A DNA stretch of 64,000 bases from Bradysia coprophila (GCF_014529535.1 NW_023503608.1:9784501-9848500), one strand, 5' to 3'; counted from the stretch's first letter, positions 47,714 through 59,065 are shown. Notes: generated from the sequence alone by a model not told the origin. Made by a program: numbers and translations.

Positions 47714-50700
47714 TTATTCGGACAAATGCAGCATCATTTCATCGCGTATCTCGCAGCCAAAATTGTAATAAGGATTTCTATCTGGACCATCAACTTGACC
47801 GTTCAATGAATCACTGATATCTTTATTGTTTACCACGCCGGAGTCATCCACATCGATTTGGTCATTGAAACAGCCGTGTTCCAAGAAAATGTTATACAAT
47901 GCACAACACGCATTCACAATCTTCGTCATCTTTTCGGCAGGGTAACGAGTACTCAGCAAAATTTCGAATTTATCTTGCAAAATGGATAAACATTTCAATA
48001 TCCTTTTGTGGGCCTGTGCATGTTTCTGATTGAAGTTGATTCTTTCTTTCGTCAAAAGAGCGTCCGGTAAGAATGGCGTCATAAGCCACGGTTCTAACGT
48101 GTAATCCGGTCCGCCCAGTAAAATGTGTTTGTTGCCATTCCGATAGCAGCGTTCCAGTTCATCTTTTTCGGCGGAGACGGACCAGATATCTGTTGCAGGT
48201 ACACCGCCGGGATATCGAGGATCGACTGAGAGTATTTTCATATCGTAATCACATACCTGAAAATTTAAATATTTGAATTCTATTTAAATTGCAGTTTAAT
48301 TTCGCATTTGGGATTAATGAAAATAAAGTAAGTGGCTTCATTGTAGGTTCGCTAACATTCTTACAAATTTACTGCGAAGAGTAACAGTAAAGTTTCTCAA
48401 TATGAGATCACACTTTAAGGAAATTGCTTGCTGTTTTCTTCAGGTTCCTAAAAGCGAGGGGAAAACCACTTAGATTAAGAAGGTGGTCAAACATTGCGTA
48501 ACAGTTATCATGTTAAATCAACACGGAACAGCTAAAAATCTCTATACTTGGCTAGTGGAAATTTACGTCCACATTTTCAAAGATCAGGTAGTCAGACAGT
48601 AAAATGGAGTGTGTGTTTACAAAAATCTGTGATTTACATCATCGAAGGAGCTCAAATTTTTAAGGGAGAAGGGGATCTGGACAAAAACGTGCATGTTAAC
48701 GTTTGGACATAGGCGTGCAGAGTGGGAGAGAGGTATAAAATTCCAATTTTTAGGCGTGTAAACTATTTGAATGTCCGCTCAATATTTAATATAACATCAG
48801 ATCGTATTCCCAGTCTTCTAGGAATGACTACGTCTTGCTACCATAAACATGTATAAAAAACCACAAAATTTAATGCACAAAAAAAATGTATTTCAAAATC
48901 TAGAAATAGATGACAAGTGAATTGAATTTGATCATTTTGGGAAACTTATATTGAACAACTGAACATTGCTATAGCAAATTGTCCAACATTTTCTGTAAGT
49001 CTATTTGTTTCTATTTCTTTCTTTTGTCTGGATGCGCTCGACTTCGTAATAACTTTTAATCCAACGATCGAATCATAGATATTGTTATTTCGGTAGTAAT
49101 TTATAACACAACTCAAAGTCGCCCCTCCTTTCCCAGCGGCCGTAATTTTATCAGTTAACTCTTTCTCATTGTAACGTTTATCAGCTTCAACAATTCCGTC
49201 ACAATCGACACTATTCGCATCGATGCGTTCAGGATTGATATCCGCATTACCAAAATCTATGATGTTGTTGTCCGCCACATACTTAGCCAAGCAATATTCT
49301 TGTTGAGCTACTGCCAACGATTCGTTTTTGATTCCCAAAACTTCGTTGAAAACACTGATAAAATCATTCTTGTCCGTCTCACAATAGTTCGAAATTTCTT
49401 TCAATTCCTTTCGAAAATCGTTTCTGGTCGTCCTAAGTAGTGCTCTTCGGTAAGCTTCGCTTATTACTCCACTCATTTCCACCACACTTATCTTAATAAG
49501 ATAATCGACAGACTCTTTATTGCCAAATTCTTCGATTAAGCAGTCAGCCGCATCTGGAATTTCTGTAGTAATTGTGTCGTCTACTGTCCCCTTAATGATC
49601 TGAACAGTCAGTGGTGTTATAAGACGACATTGTGATGAAGGTGGTTGGGATGAATGGAAGTTTTCACTCAGTTTTCCTTTGGCTCGCAAATATTGCACTA
49701 AACAGGCTTCTCCTTCCCGTATACTATTATTTGCTACTACCGAACTCAGAGCTGCACAAATTGCAATACAGACGAAGGCAAATTTTACTTGGAAATGCAT
49801 TTCTAAAATTGTCGAATGTCACAGCGTTTCGACGCTTAATTGACTACTAAAGCAATAGAGATTCGTAGTCGCTTTTATTGTGCGGGAAAAACAAAATAAA
49901 TTCATAGAAAAGATTTTCATACCGTCTGATAACCCCGTAGGGATCAAAGTAAAATTCATCTCGGAAATTCTAATTTACGCTGATGAAATAAATATTGACA
50001 GAATTGATGATTAACATCAGATTGGAACGTGTGCGGAATTGTTTTAACATTGATGAATTTTTCTACTCACTCCTATGTTACGTCTCATCAATTAATTAAA
50101 CACAATGACAGAGAAAAGTCAAATACGATCGATCAAATACTAGTATGGAGATGATTATGACACTGTAACGACTCCGAATCAATTGTCATTTGAGAGAAGA
50201 GAAATTCGTTTCGAGGATGTTACGATAGACGTCGATAAAACATCTACAAAATATTGAATTTACTCACCACCTGAACATTTATTGATTGAACTCCATCTGA
50301 ATTGCCGAACCGTTCCTGATTGTTGATGAAAGGCAGCACACTAATGTTCAAGCACGCCACACAACCAATGACATTTGTCAGTCCAGTCTCGTCGAAAAAT
50401 CGTCCTTTACACTTCGCAATGTCTGCGTCAGCTGTGGGAAACTTAATCCACTTGGGGCATATTTTCTTCTCAAAGACGGTTAGCACCATGTCGACGGATC
50501 GCGAAACAACTGGCTGGGACACTGACAACGATGGACATATCGAAACATTTTGTCGCAGAACATTTTGGTTGAGCTTTTTGTTGGAAAGTATTTGAAGGCA
50601 ACAAGCTAGTCGGGTCATCGGTGTCACAGCCTTCAAACGAGGCGGCTTGAAGTGGCGTTTTATTTCGCCGAACAGGAACATGAAAACTGTTCGCGGTATT

Positions 50701-50836
50701 TTGAAGATTTCCAGGAATCTGCAATGTCGAGAAGGGTATACTTTGCTGTCGTATACGTTTCTTTTTGATTCACTTACTGTTCATCGCTTAAATCGTCCAC
50801 AGAATTGATCTTTGAAGTAACCATCACCTCTTCCAT
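47714..50836 (-). CDS. HARBI1-like domesticated PIF/Harbinger transposase
   Basis: Three exons: 50836-50778, 50718-50268, 48256-47714, in phase, 350 residues, equal to vertebrate HARBI1 (349). The order matches HARBI1: N-terminal helical part (SDEQFLEIFKIPRTVF, then QILSNKKLNQNV), the DDE_Tnp_4 core with INVQVVCDYDMKILSVDPRY PG, LLGGPDYTLEPWLMTPF, then NACCALYNIFLEHG. The three acidic positions expected at VxDxxHV, PGSxxD and IEKxF read VACLNI, PGGVPA and ILKCL, so the catalytic triad appears lost. There are no terminal inverted repeats nearby and the gene has spliceosomal introns. This points to a host-captured, non-cutting protein. AATAAA overlaps the stop (47713-47718). Intron 2 (48257-50267) hosts another gene. 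Confidence 0.88.
48946..49800 (-). CDS. Secreted Cys-containing protein nested in HARBI1-like intron
   Basis: A single-exon 284-residue frame, ATG at 49800 and TAA at 48946, same strand as its host gene and entirely within host intron 2. The signal peptide MHFQVKFAFVCIAICAALSS is cleaved probably after VVA. The mature part shows an internal similarity. EACLVQYLRAKGKL...C recurs as QEYCLAKYVADNNIIDFGNA...DC, each with a Cys then a hydrophobic-Tyr motif and a second Cys 20-odd residues on. This suggests two copies of a helical, disulphide-linked unit. A basic stretch SRQKKEIETNR lies near the C-terminus. I recognise it only as a type of insect-specific secreted or haemolymph-like protein; the function is unknown. 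Confidence 0.8.
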   Translation of the reverse strand: MHFQVKFAFVCIAICAALSSVVANNSIREGEACLVQYLRAKGKLSENFHSSQPPSSQCRLITPLTVQIIKGTVDDTITTEIPDAADCLIEEFGNKESVDYLIKISVVEMSGVISEAYRRALLRTTRNDFRKELKEISNYCETDKNDFISVFNEVLGIKNESLAVAQQEYCLAKYVADNNIIDFGNADINPERIDANSVDCDGIVEADKRYNEKELTDKITAAGKGGATLSCVINYYRNNNIYDSIVGLKVITKSSASRQKKEIETNRLTENVGQFAIAMFSCSI

Positions 50837-51356
50837 TATTAATTTAACAAAACAACAAAATAGTAAACATCAACATAAAAAATGTAAACAAACGTCAGCA
50901 GTGCTGTCAGATCGTTGAAAAAAATTAAACTCGTACTGGTATGGCTGGTATGGTGTGACTTCTGCAGACGCCGTAGCTAGGCGTCTCCGCAGACGTATGC
51001 ACAATACGTATGCAACATCGCACATTACGATTCTGAGTTGCATAAATGCTCTTATAGAAGCAGAGAACTAGATATTTATATTGTACTCCACTAAGCCGCA
51101 GGTCGAGTGTGACAATATACATTGTGAGCCTAAGAAAGCATTTGCTTGCGAGTTGCATACACTGTATGCCTATGCCATATAGTTCTCTGAAAACAAAAGT
51201 TTGACTTCCAGCGGAGATATCAAAAATTTTAGTGATTCGCTACACGCCTTTGTGTTATATAAATGTGTTACAGTCAACTGCTGTGTTAAGCCAAAACATC
51301 GTATCGCATTGTATTTGTGCTTCTGTGCAAGGTTCTGAAAGAACAGGTTGGGACAC
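50837..51356. other. Upstream of the HARBI1-like gene
   Basis: Divergent spacer between the HARBI1-like gene and the defensin-like gene. A short hairpin AGACGCCGTAGCTAGGCGTCT lies at about 50965-50990. No gene. Confidence 0.4.
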
Positions 51357-51547
51357 TCACGAAGGCGGGTGACACAGAAATTTTGACAAATTGATACATT
51401 TTGTTGAACACACTCATTATAGATTGTTTGAAATGTAATTTAAAAAAAAAAATAGTTTTTATCAAGTTGATATTTCAAACAATCTGTAATGAGTATGTTC
51501 AATAAAGAGTTTCTATTTGTCAAAATTTGTGTGTCCCGCCTTCGTGA
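51357..51547. mobile_element. 191-bp foldback MITE, TCACGAAGGCGGG ends
   Basis: Arms of about 75 bp are imperfectly inverted: TCACGAAGGCGGGTGACAC.. against ..GTGTGTCCCGCCTTCGTGA, continuing through TTTTGACAAAT and CATTA-AGATTGTTTGAAAT. The loop is about 35 bp and A/T-rich. Located roughly 350 bp upstream of the defensin-like gene. Confidence 0.82.
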
Positions 51548-51900
51548 TCAACTCAGAAGTCTGTTCTTTCAGAGCCTTGCTTTCCATGAGGTTTTGACAA
51601 TTTTCAAGAGCTTTGAGCTTCTTTTGGATTCTATAGGAACACGAAAGAAGCTAAACGCTTTCGAAAGCTCACAAAAGCTCTTAGTTAGCAAAGATACAAG
51701 TATGATACGTTATTCTACGTTAGAATAACTAACAAAACTGAACCACCCTAAGCAGTTTTTGATATTACGTAAATGATTGCAATGGAAGAGATAAGAAAAT
51801 ACAACTTTCAATTCTGACTCTAGTCAATATGAAGAAAATCTTTAGACAGTTTGTTGAAGCTGCATTAGATAATCTAATAATACTTAAAATCGAGCTTAAA

Positions 51901-52152
51901 ATGAACTATAAAACATTTTTTATTTTCGTTGCATTTGCGCTGATCGTTTGGGCTATGGTAGCTGGTGAGAATAAGAAATGAATTACTTTCTGAGTTTTTT
52001 TTTGAAAAAAGAATAAAACTGATTCGAGCAATTTTTACGTAGATGGTTTTACTACGTGCAAAGAATATTGTGATGAGTACTGTCAAAAAATGGGATATCC
52101 AAGTGGTAACTGTTACGGCGGAATAGCACCTTGCTCTTGCAATCGTAATTGA
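51901..52152 (+). CDS. Secreted six-cysteine defensin-like peptide
   Basis: Two exons, 51901-51964 and 52043-52152, joined in phase (G|AT = Asp22), 57 residues. A hydrophobic signal peptide (MNYKTFFIFVAFALIVWAMV) ends about Ala21. The mature peptide of about 36 residues has six cysteines at 27, 31, 35, 45, 52 and 54, spacing 3-3-9-6-1. The C-x3-C-x9-C...C-x-C core is the cysteine-stabilised alpha-beta pattern of invertebrate defensins, with GNCYGG where many have GGYC. Two oddities: Cys1 lies only four residues before Cys2 (long N-terminal loop in classical insect defensins), and the mature peptide is slightly acidic rather than cationic. The intron falling just after the signal peptide suits a secreted effector. 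An antimicrobial role is plausible but not shown. Confidence 0.85.
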
Positions 52153-52202
52153 TTACTTGACTGTTAAAAAAATGGAATATTCGTCGAAATTATGATAGAA
52201 TA

Positions 52203-52472
52203 AGCTTGATTTCCACTCCGTTTACTCTTTAAACAATAGAAAAGTGGCGTGATACAGCTAAACGGAGGCAAAACTGAGTGAAAATTAACCCTAAGCTTAT
52301 CCTTATTGTGATTAAATTAAATGAAAGTAAAGTAAGGCTTGATTTCCACTTAGCAAAAAAGTCCTCCGCGCCAAAAGACAAAATTGATTTTTTTTCTTCA
52401 ATTTTTGATTTGACAGCTCTCATAACTCTCACACGGAGTACTTTTTGTTGAGTGGAAACCATGCTTAATACC
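52203..52472. mobile_element. Two adjacent relatives of the 26738 hairpin MITE
   Basis: 52203-52308 has ends AAGCTTGATTTCCACT / AGTGAAAATTAACCCTAAGCTT with CTCCGTTTA-type interior. 52341-52472 has ends AAGGCTTGATTTCCACTT / GAGTGGAAACCATGCTT and contains CTCTCACACGGAGTACTTTTTG. Both share interior blocks with the element at 26738-27163. Confidence 0.65.
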
Positions 52473-52654
52473 TGGTAAGTATGTAATAATTTTCATGATG
52501 GACATGTGTATTTTGTTAGATGTAAACAAAGTTAAATAAACCAAACATACGAGCAAATAAGTTATAAAAATATTCGTAAAACATGCAAATCAGAAATGAG
52601 TCTACCATAAATCTCGCGTCAATCCATGCGTAATATTGATACTATCAAGACTAA

Positions 52655-52969
52655 ACTTTGGAGATTTCCGGGATTTCACCATATCATAACGGCGACGATA
52701 ATCATTACGATCGATATGTGAATTTTTTGTATGATAATCCGTCATATAAACGTTACGTTGAGTGTGGTTCGTTACCTACGAGACCTCCCCAAACAGCCAA
52801 AGAGGTTTACAGCCTTGGATACCCAATGCACAAGAAAAATGTTAGCCGTTATCCCACGACTTTAGCGAGACTAACATTCATTTCGAGCAAATCGTATTCC
52901 ACTAACAACACTGCATCAAATGTCAAATTTGCTCAAACACAATCATCATTAGTAGCTAACTTCCTTTGA
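52655..52969 (+). CDS. Possible terminal exon of an unrecognised gene
   Basis: An open frame of about 104 codons with no ATG at its start (a stop lies just upstream at 52652), so if coding it must be a downstream exon or a fragment. The peptide has normal amino-acid composition (YVNFLYDNPSYKRYV, TRPPQTAKEVYSLGYP). It ends in TGA at 52967-52969, followed by AATAAA at about 53045. I found no convincing upstream exon or family resemblance. Confidence 0.25.
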   Translation, partial: TLEISGISPYHNGDDNHYDRYVNFLYDNPSYKRYVECGSLPTRPPQTAKEVYSLGYPMHKKNVSRYPTTLARLTFISSKSYSTNNTASNVKFAQTQSSLVANFL

Positions 52970-55085
52970 TATTTCGTCATTTCTTTCAAAGAAATCTTTG
53001 TACAGTGTTTTTTTTTTAGTGCGAAATAAGTTTTTTTCTGGTGAAATAAAGGAATCCAGTTCCAATCGCCTTTAGTCTATTGTAAAACATTTATTCCAAA
53101 AAGTAAGTGTGAAACGTAATCGTGAAAAAAGGCAAGAAAACTTCAGCAAAGCCCCCAGAATAGTTTGTAAAGAAAAATGAATTGAAAATGTTCTCGGGAC
53201 AGATTTTCATTTCGTCTATTTTTATACGTGCACAACTAAATAGAACTTAAGCAAAAAGATTGTTGGCGTGTTGTAAAAATTACATTAATGAAATTACATC
53301 ATTCCGTTCAATTAACCATGTATTAACCAATTGATCTATGGATTTTGAGTCCACCGCAGACGTTCGCGTCGAATGAATGTTATGGATTACATTTTATTGT
53401 GAAAAATCACTTCAGTTGACGATGGTCATGGTTCTAGGAGATAATTAAGGTTACAAGTCAGTGATGATTGTGTGTATACTATGATGTTGTTGGGCACGCA
53501 ACAACTTTTTTCTTCTCTCGCTGATTTTATGAATTTATTTATAGAATTTTCATGTGTTCAACTATATGATTGTTATTATGGATCGCCCATATTTACATAA
53601 ATTCCGTTTTTCTATGCTCTTGAAATCGTTCGAGTAGATGTGGAGTAATGAGAGGTGTTTTGTTTAAATTAAATTTATGTTTTCATATGTGGGTGATCAA
53701 CGGAAACGGAGTTACTTCATAATCACAGACGGTTCTATGATGCAAAAGAGCAATTTTTATTGAAAATATATAAAAAAAGAAATTACCAACAAACGATATT
53801 ACCGGCACGGCACGCTTATTACAAGTATAATAGAAACAACTTAATCAATAAATTATTGAAGCTATTCATAACTTACTCAATTTGAAGGTTAAAATCATTA
53901 AATTTTGTAATTTGCTTTGCATACTTGAATATGCGTTGATTTCGTAAAAAATACTAGAAAAAAAACGTTTTCCATCACTTTACAGTAAGTGTTTACACTA
54001 TAGTAGACACTTGATCGCTATACAGTGCTTTATATTGCTCACACTTTGCTTCATCAGTGAGACTTTCAATTAGAATATTTTAATTAATTGGGTCAGTGCA
54101 TGGATTAAGATCTTTTCTTCAGTTTAAATGTAATTAGATAAATAGCATCAACGCAATAAGCAAACACACAATTCGAGTCATTGGAAAAATTTACTTGTTT
54201 CTTTACTTGCGCATTGAATGGGTTGAATGGCACAATCAAACTATTTCGGGTAGAGTGAGTTTCAGATGGAAAAATAATTTTGAAATTGCCGATGCATTTT
54301 CGTCGATACAAATTCACATCACATTTTAATCATTAAACTAAATGGCTAAATATCTTGCATAGTTTGAAACCAAATTGGTTCCTAGTATCGTTACGGTGAA
54401 AGTTGATGTCAATCTCGATGTCAATGAAATTTTTTCCATAATTTCTAAGAATTTCCTATGTTTTCAAACATTTCCGATATTTTTAAGACTGTATACTGAC
54501 TGCATTCAAACTTTGAGCTTTAAAGACCTTTGTTAGTTTCATATTCGAAAATTTAAAAACTAAAAGCCAAAGGTTGCGTATACCGATTTATCGTGGTAAC
54601 CATCAAAAGTCGCTCAAAATGTTGATCTACAACCAAAATTGATCTCAACTGAATACTTTCGGCACTCATGTTCAATACTTTCCTATAATCCTTCGTTAGG
54701 ACGCTACATTAATAGCTGTTAAAATTATTGCTGACCGGGCCTTGTGTATAAAAATAAAATCTTTTACAATTTGTTTCATGTTTTTTTTTGTAAAAGTGTT
54801 GGACATGTTTAATGAAACTTTAATCGTTAAAAAACATGACGAATACTGGAAGTCGAAGCAATAAAAAACATGTGTGCCGTTGATGCCATCACTATAGAAT
54901 CAATAGCTTCGCACGACATTGCACTAAGCGCATTGGTTAATTATATAGGTAACCTATGAAAGGCATGCCAGCAGTGGACATTTTCAACGGTTGATTTTAG
55001 GCATTTTCGCTTGTTGTTCATGCCAAATGACATTAAAGCGACCGTCATAAAAAGACAATTTTACATTCAAGGGAACGAAATACTG
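52970..55085. other. Intergenic, nothing recognised
   Basis: A+T-rich. The frame 54105-54317 has no motif. No palindrome was noted until the large foldback at 55086. Confidence 0.45.
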
Positions 55086-56041
55086 AGAGGGATTTTTTTG
55101 AAAGTGGACCAGGCTCCGTCGGAGCTATTTTTTTGCGACGGTTTGTTCATATGCCCAGATAGCCCTTGGTCCCAATAGTCCAAAACCGCTGTCGTTTAAT
55201 TTTCATGTTTGCGTCTTGGCTGGTGGTGAAGGTGCAAAAGTCGAAAAAGGGTGTTTTTTATACGTGATTTACTGCCGCTGCAGACGATGGAGACACATGT
55301 GTGGCGGCTCGTTGGATAGGTACTGTCCAGGAGACCCGGGGCAAAGACAGATATCAAATGTGTACTCAAGCACTATTCAAAAATAACAAAAAGTATGTAT
55401 CAGTCAAAGGCCAGAAATTTTGATGAGCTTTAGGAGGTGATATTTTGTACCTGTTGACTGTTGTTGTACAGATCAGTGGTTGCCCTGATAGAGGCTTAAC
55501 CCAGCTCTACAATTATACCTCAATTGCCATAGAAGTGAAAGGTTTCAGGATACTTTTTTGGGTATAAAGCAAATGTCTTTCTTCACTCGAAAGCAAAATA
55601 TTGATTTTAGAAAAATACACGAATTATGCTGTTTTCGATGTCTGCATCCAATGATCTAACCATAAACATTCTCCAGGTGCGAGATATCACCTTTTGAAGT
55701 TCATCAAAATTTAGGGCCTTTGACTGACACAATATTTTTGTTATTTTCGAACAATGGCACAGAACATGTAAGATATCTATGCTTGCCCCGGTTTTCCTGG
55801 ACAGTACCTATCCAACGAGCCGCCACACATGTGTGCCCATTGTCTGTAGCGGCAGTAAATCACGTATAAAAACACCCTTTTTTCGACTTTTGCACCTTCA
55901 CCACCAGCCAAGACGCAAATATGAAAATTAAACGACAGCGGTTTTGGACTATTGGGGCTATGGGCTATCTGGGCATATGAACAAACCGCCGCGAAAAAAT
56001 AGCTCCGACGGAGCCTGGTCCACTTTCAAAAAAATCCCTCT
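55086..56041. mobile_element. 956-bp foldback element with ~367-bp arms
   Basis: Arms 55086-55453 and 55675-56041 are inverted copies, diverged by scattered substitutions and small indels. The ends read AGAGGGATTTTTTTGAAAGT / CACTTTCAAAAAAATCCCTCT. The arms continue through CAGGCTCCGTCGGAGC, CGTTTAATTTTCAT, GGCGGCTCGTTGGATAGGTA and AAATTTTGATGA. The ~220-bp loop has no coding potential. No clear target duplication is visible. It is the largest palindrome in the window. Confidence 0.87.
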
Positions 56042-57700
56042 GATGAAAGTTAAGAAATTTCATTGCTTTCGTCTCCCAAAGCATGTAAATATTTTCGACT
56101 TTGAAATTATAGCACCTCATAGTTTCGAAAAGTCATAAATGATTTATACAATATTACCATGCAACCCTATAATGACTGTAAATTTCCCTAATATTTTCTA
56201 AATTTCCAAAGTATTCAAAAATATCCAATATTTCCGATAATTTCCAACATTTCCAAGATTTTTCAACTAGGCCCTATAATAGTTTACAGAAATCAGTTTA
56301 CATTTGGTGAAAATATTTCGAAAAGTCACAAACGTGTAACGCAAGTAACCGCCGACTTCGATCACACAAGTCACACTTCGCAGGCTAAAAATTCCAATTC
56401 TTGTTGGCATGAAAGCACTAGGTCTCCTGAGTATTAGAAAATTAAAAGACTGATTTGTTACAGAAAAACATAGCCAACACAGCTCACTTTATTCCTCAGA
56501 AATGACAAAATTTGTAACGCAACTAACCCTGGAGTTACCCAGTACATAAATGAAAAGTGAAATTCTAGTTAAACTAGTTGTCGAATTCGTCGGACTGCCT
56601 CTGAAAGTGAGGTCGTTGTAGTATAAACTGTGAATGATTTCGTTGTTCTGATCGCTTTGCTACTTTTCATTGTTGTTTGTTGTAAATTTGAATGTACATG
56701 GCCGGCCATCCAACCAAATTTTTTGTCCTGGGTACTTCACAACAACCACCTAATAAAGTGACCGTTCTGCAGAAGAAGACGTGACTCTGATTTTTTTTTA
56801 TTTTCTCCTCAAATTTTCTTCTTCGCACAATTGACTTTTCACTGCATGTCAAAATCCACATCTTGAAATACACACAAATCTCATTTTCCCATCGTAAAAT
56901 TCTGTTTTACTACGTGAAGGTCACCGTATTTTGTAATAATGTAAATGTCCTCCGAAAATAGTTCATTAGGCGTCGAACGATGATGAAAAAAGAAAACTGA
57001 TGATGAACGAAACATTAGCAGTGTGTGTGTGTTCAATGTTTTTTGCTATCTCGTATCTCGTGGAAAAATGTCGAAAAACGACTATCGATCATTTCTAATA
57101 ATTAGTCGAATGACTACTTTTATCTACTACACAAAATAACAAAATTTAATGGATTTTCGTTTGCACGTGTAGGTGCTACACGTATGTAATTGCAGCAGTT
57201 CTCACATTCAATGACTTCAAAACACGGAGCATGCCCCCATTCATACCACTGTAATGAGATCATAAAATGACACCGAATTTTGTGTAGCATACAGAATAAT
57301 ACTTTCTAATAATAACTCATATTCAACGCTGGTATGAATCGCCTGAACAATATTAACATTTCTGAAACGGTTTATCATCTGCTATCGACAGCAATGACAA
57401 AAACAAGCCATGAATGCTGGTTAACGTGGTCTTATGGAGTGACAAATATGTTCCAACGATTCAATTATTATATGATGGCAATATGATGTTTGTGTGCCAA
57501 GTGAAGTCGTCCCGAAGATTCGAAGGAGCAAATAGGATTTTGTTACTGTAGGCTCAACTTCGTTGTATGCCTTTTGTGTCCAAAAAAGTCTGACCTGATT
57601 TCCTTATCTTATACTTCCCTGTAATTTTGTCCCTCGCATGCACCAAAGCCGATATTTAATCTCAAACAAATGTATGAATAAACTCTTTTCCTTACTTACA
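56042..57700. other. Upstream region of the LITAF gene
   Basis: Contains the LITAF promoter and presumably a non-coding first exon, since the coding exon starts directly at an acceptor (TTACTTACAG at 57692-57701). No other gene. Confidence 0.45.
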
Positions 57701-57701
57701 G

Positions 57702-59065
57702 ATGAGTAAAAGTAGTGAACCACCACCATATGGTTTCGTGCCGCCACCATCAGCTCCACCCAGTTACAGTCAGGCAGTTGGCGGTGTGCCACCAACGAGC
57801 CCGTTCCAACCTCAACATCAATTCGGTCCCACACGAATTGTAACCACAGTTGTGCCTATTGGACCGCATCCAACGCACATGATATGTCCGAGTTGTCATG
57901 CTGAAGTAGACACGAACACCCGAACGGAACCCGGTGTGATTGCCTATGTTTCCGGTTTTGTTATTGCTATGTAAGTGTCACTGGGTTTTTTTTCCAGAAA
58001 TTTTTTGTTTGCATGAAGAAAAACATCAATAATTACGAGATCGTGAGACGCGATAGAACCTGATCGAGTCGAAATGTACTCATGAAATATTAATTGAAAA
58101 TTAATTAAATCTGCTAATCCAGCATCAACTCAGATTGGATCAACTCGTCTTCGACGAGATATGATAGTTTAGCACTTCACTTAAGAAACATACCACAACT
58201 TTAATCGTCGTATGAACCTTCGTCTGTTTAGAGTCAGCGTTCCCATCGACAAAATCTATGAAATGCGTAAATTGTATTAATTTTAATAATAGCTCGTCGT
58301 AGTCGACACTATTCTATGCAGTTTTTCTTGAACCATAAACTCAGCTAGCAAATAATTCGTCGCGAAGGACCGAATAGATTAGAATAAGAAATTCACTGAG
58401 CATCCATGATTTGTCCCGCGACTGATGAAACTTCAACCCAAAAGTGATCGAAATTTATCAGACTTTTTTGGGGAATCTGGAATTCTTCGGAATTTGGTTC
58501 ACCAGTAGATAAGATAAACTTCCATGAAGCAGAGGCGTCGAGTTGTATTTATGAGTAGTGTTCATTAGTTTCATTAATCGTGTTGTTCCATCCAAGAAAT
58601 TTAATTAGTCATGTTGTTGAGGTATACTAGGGAATCGATTAATTTTCGAGTAGTGGTGCTCGAGCCTTGTTGCCATAAAGGGAAGTATCACGGATTGAGT
58701 TATTTCAAAACGAAATTTTAACCATTTCAATAGCGACTGTTAGCTACCACTACGACCGAGTTTCTTGGATCAATGACTTCAAGTGCTTTCTAATCTACTA
58801 AGCGCTTCAATTTTTTTTTTATTTTAGTAGTTTTTTCCAAACACAATCTTACCTAAAATTAATACCTTTTTTCTGTTTTTTTTTTTCAGGCTAGGGTAAG
58901 GCGCTGTCGTAAGTATAAATAAATTGAATCGAGAAATCTAATAAATTTTCCGTTAACAGATGTTGGTTAGGATGCTGTTTGATTCCATGTTGTATTGACG
59001 AATGTATGGACGTTCATCATACATGTCCCAATTGCAAGGCATATCTGGGACGACATCGACGATAG
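57702..59065 (+). CDS. LITAF/SIMPLE-domain protein
   Basis: Two coding exons, 57702-57970 and 58960-59065, in phase, 124 residues; the ATG is the first codon after a splice acceptor. The Pro-rich N-terminus has PPPY (7-10), a PSAP (16-19) overlapping PPSY (19-22). These are late-domain motifs that bind WW-domain ubiquitin ligases and TSG101. The SIMPLE domain has CPSC (62-65) and CPNC (112-115) as the split zinc-binding site, flanking a Cys-rich amphipathic membrane anchor ([19 protein letters not shown]). LITAF proteins sit on the cytosolic face of late endosomes and lysosomes and work in ESCRT-linked sorting. The 1-kb intron splits the anchor. A likely AATAAA is at 59558-59563. Confidence 0.95.
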
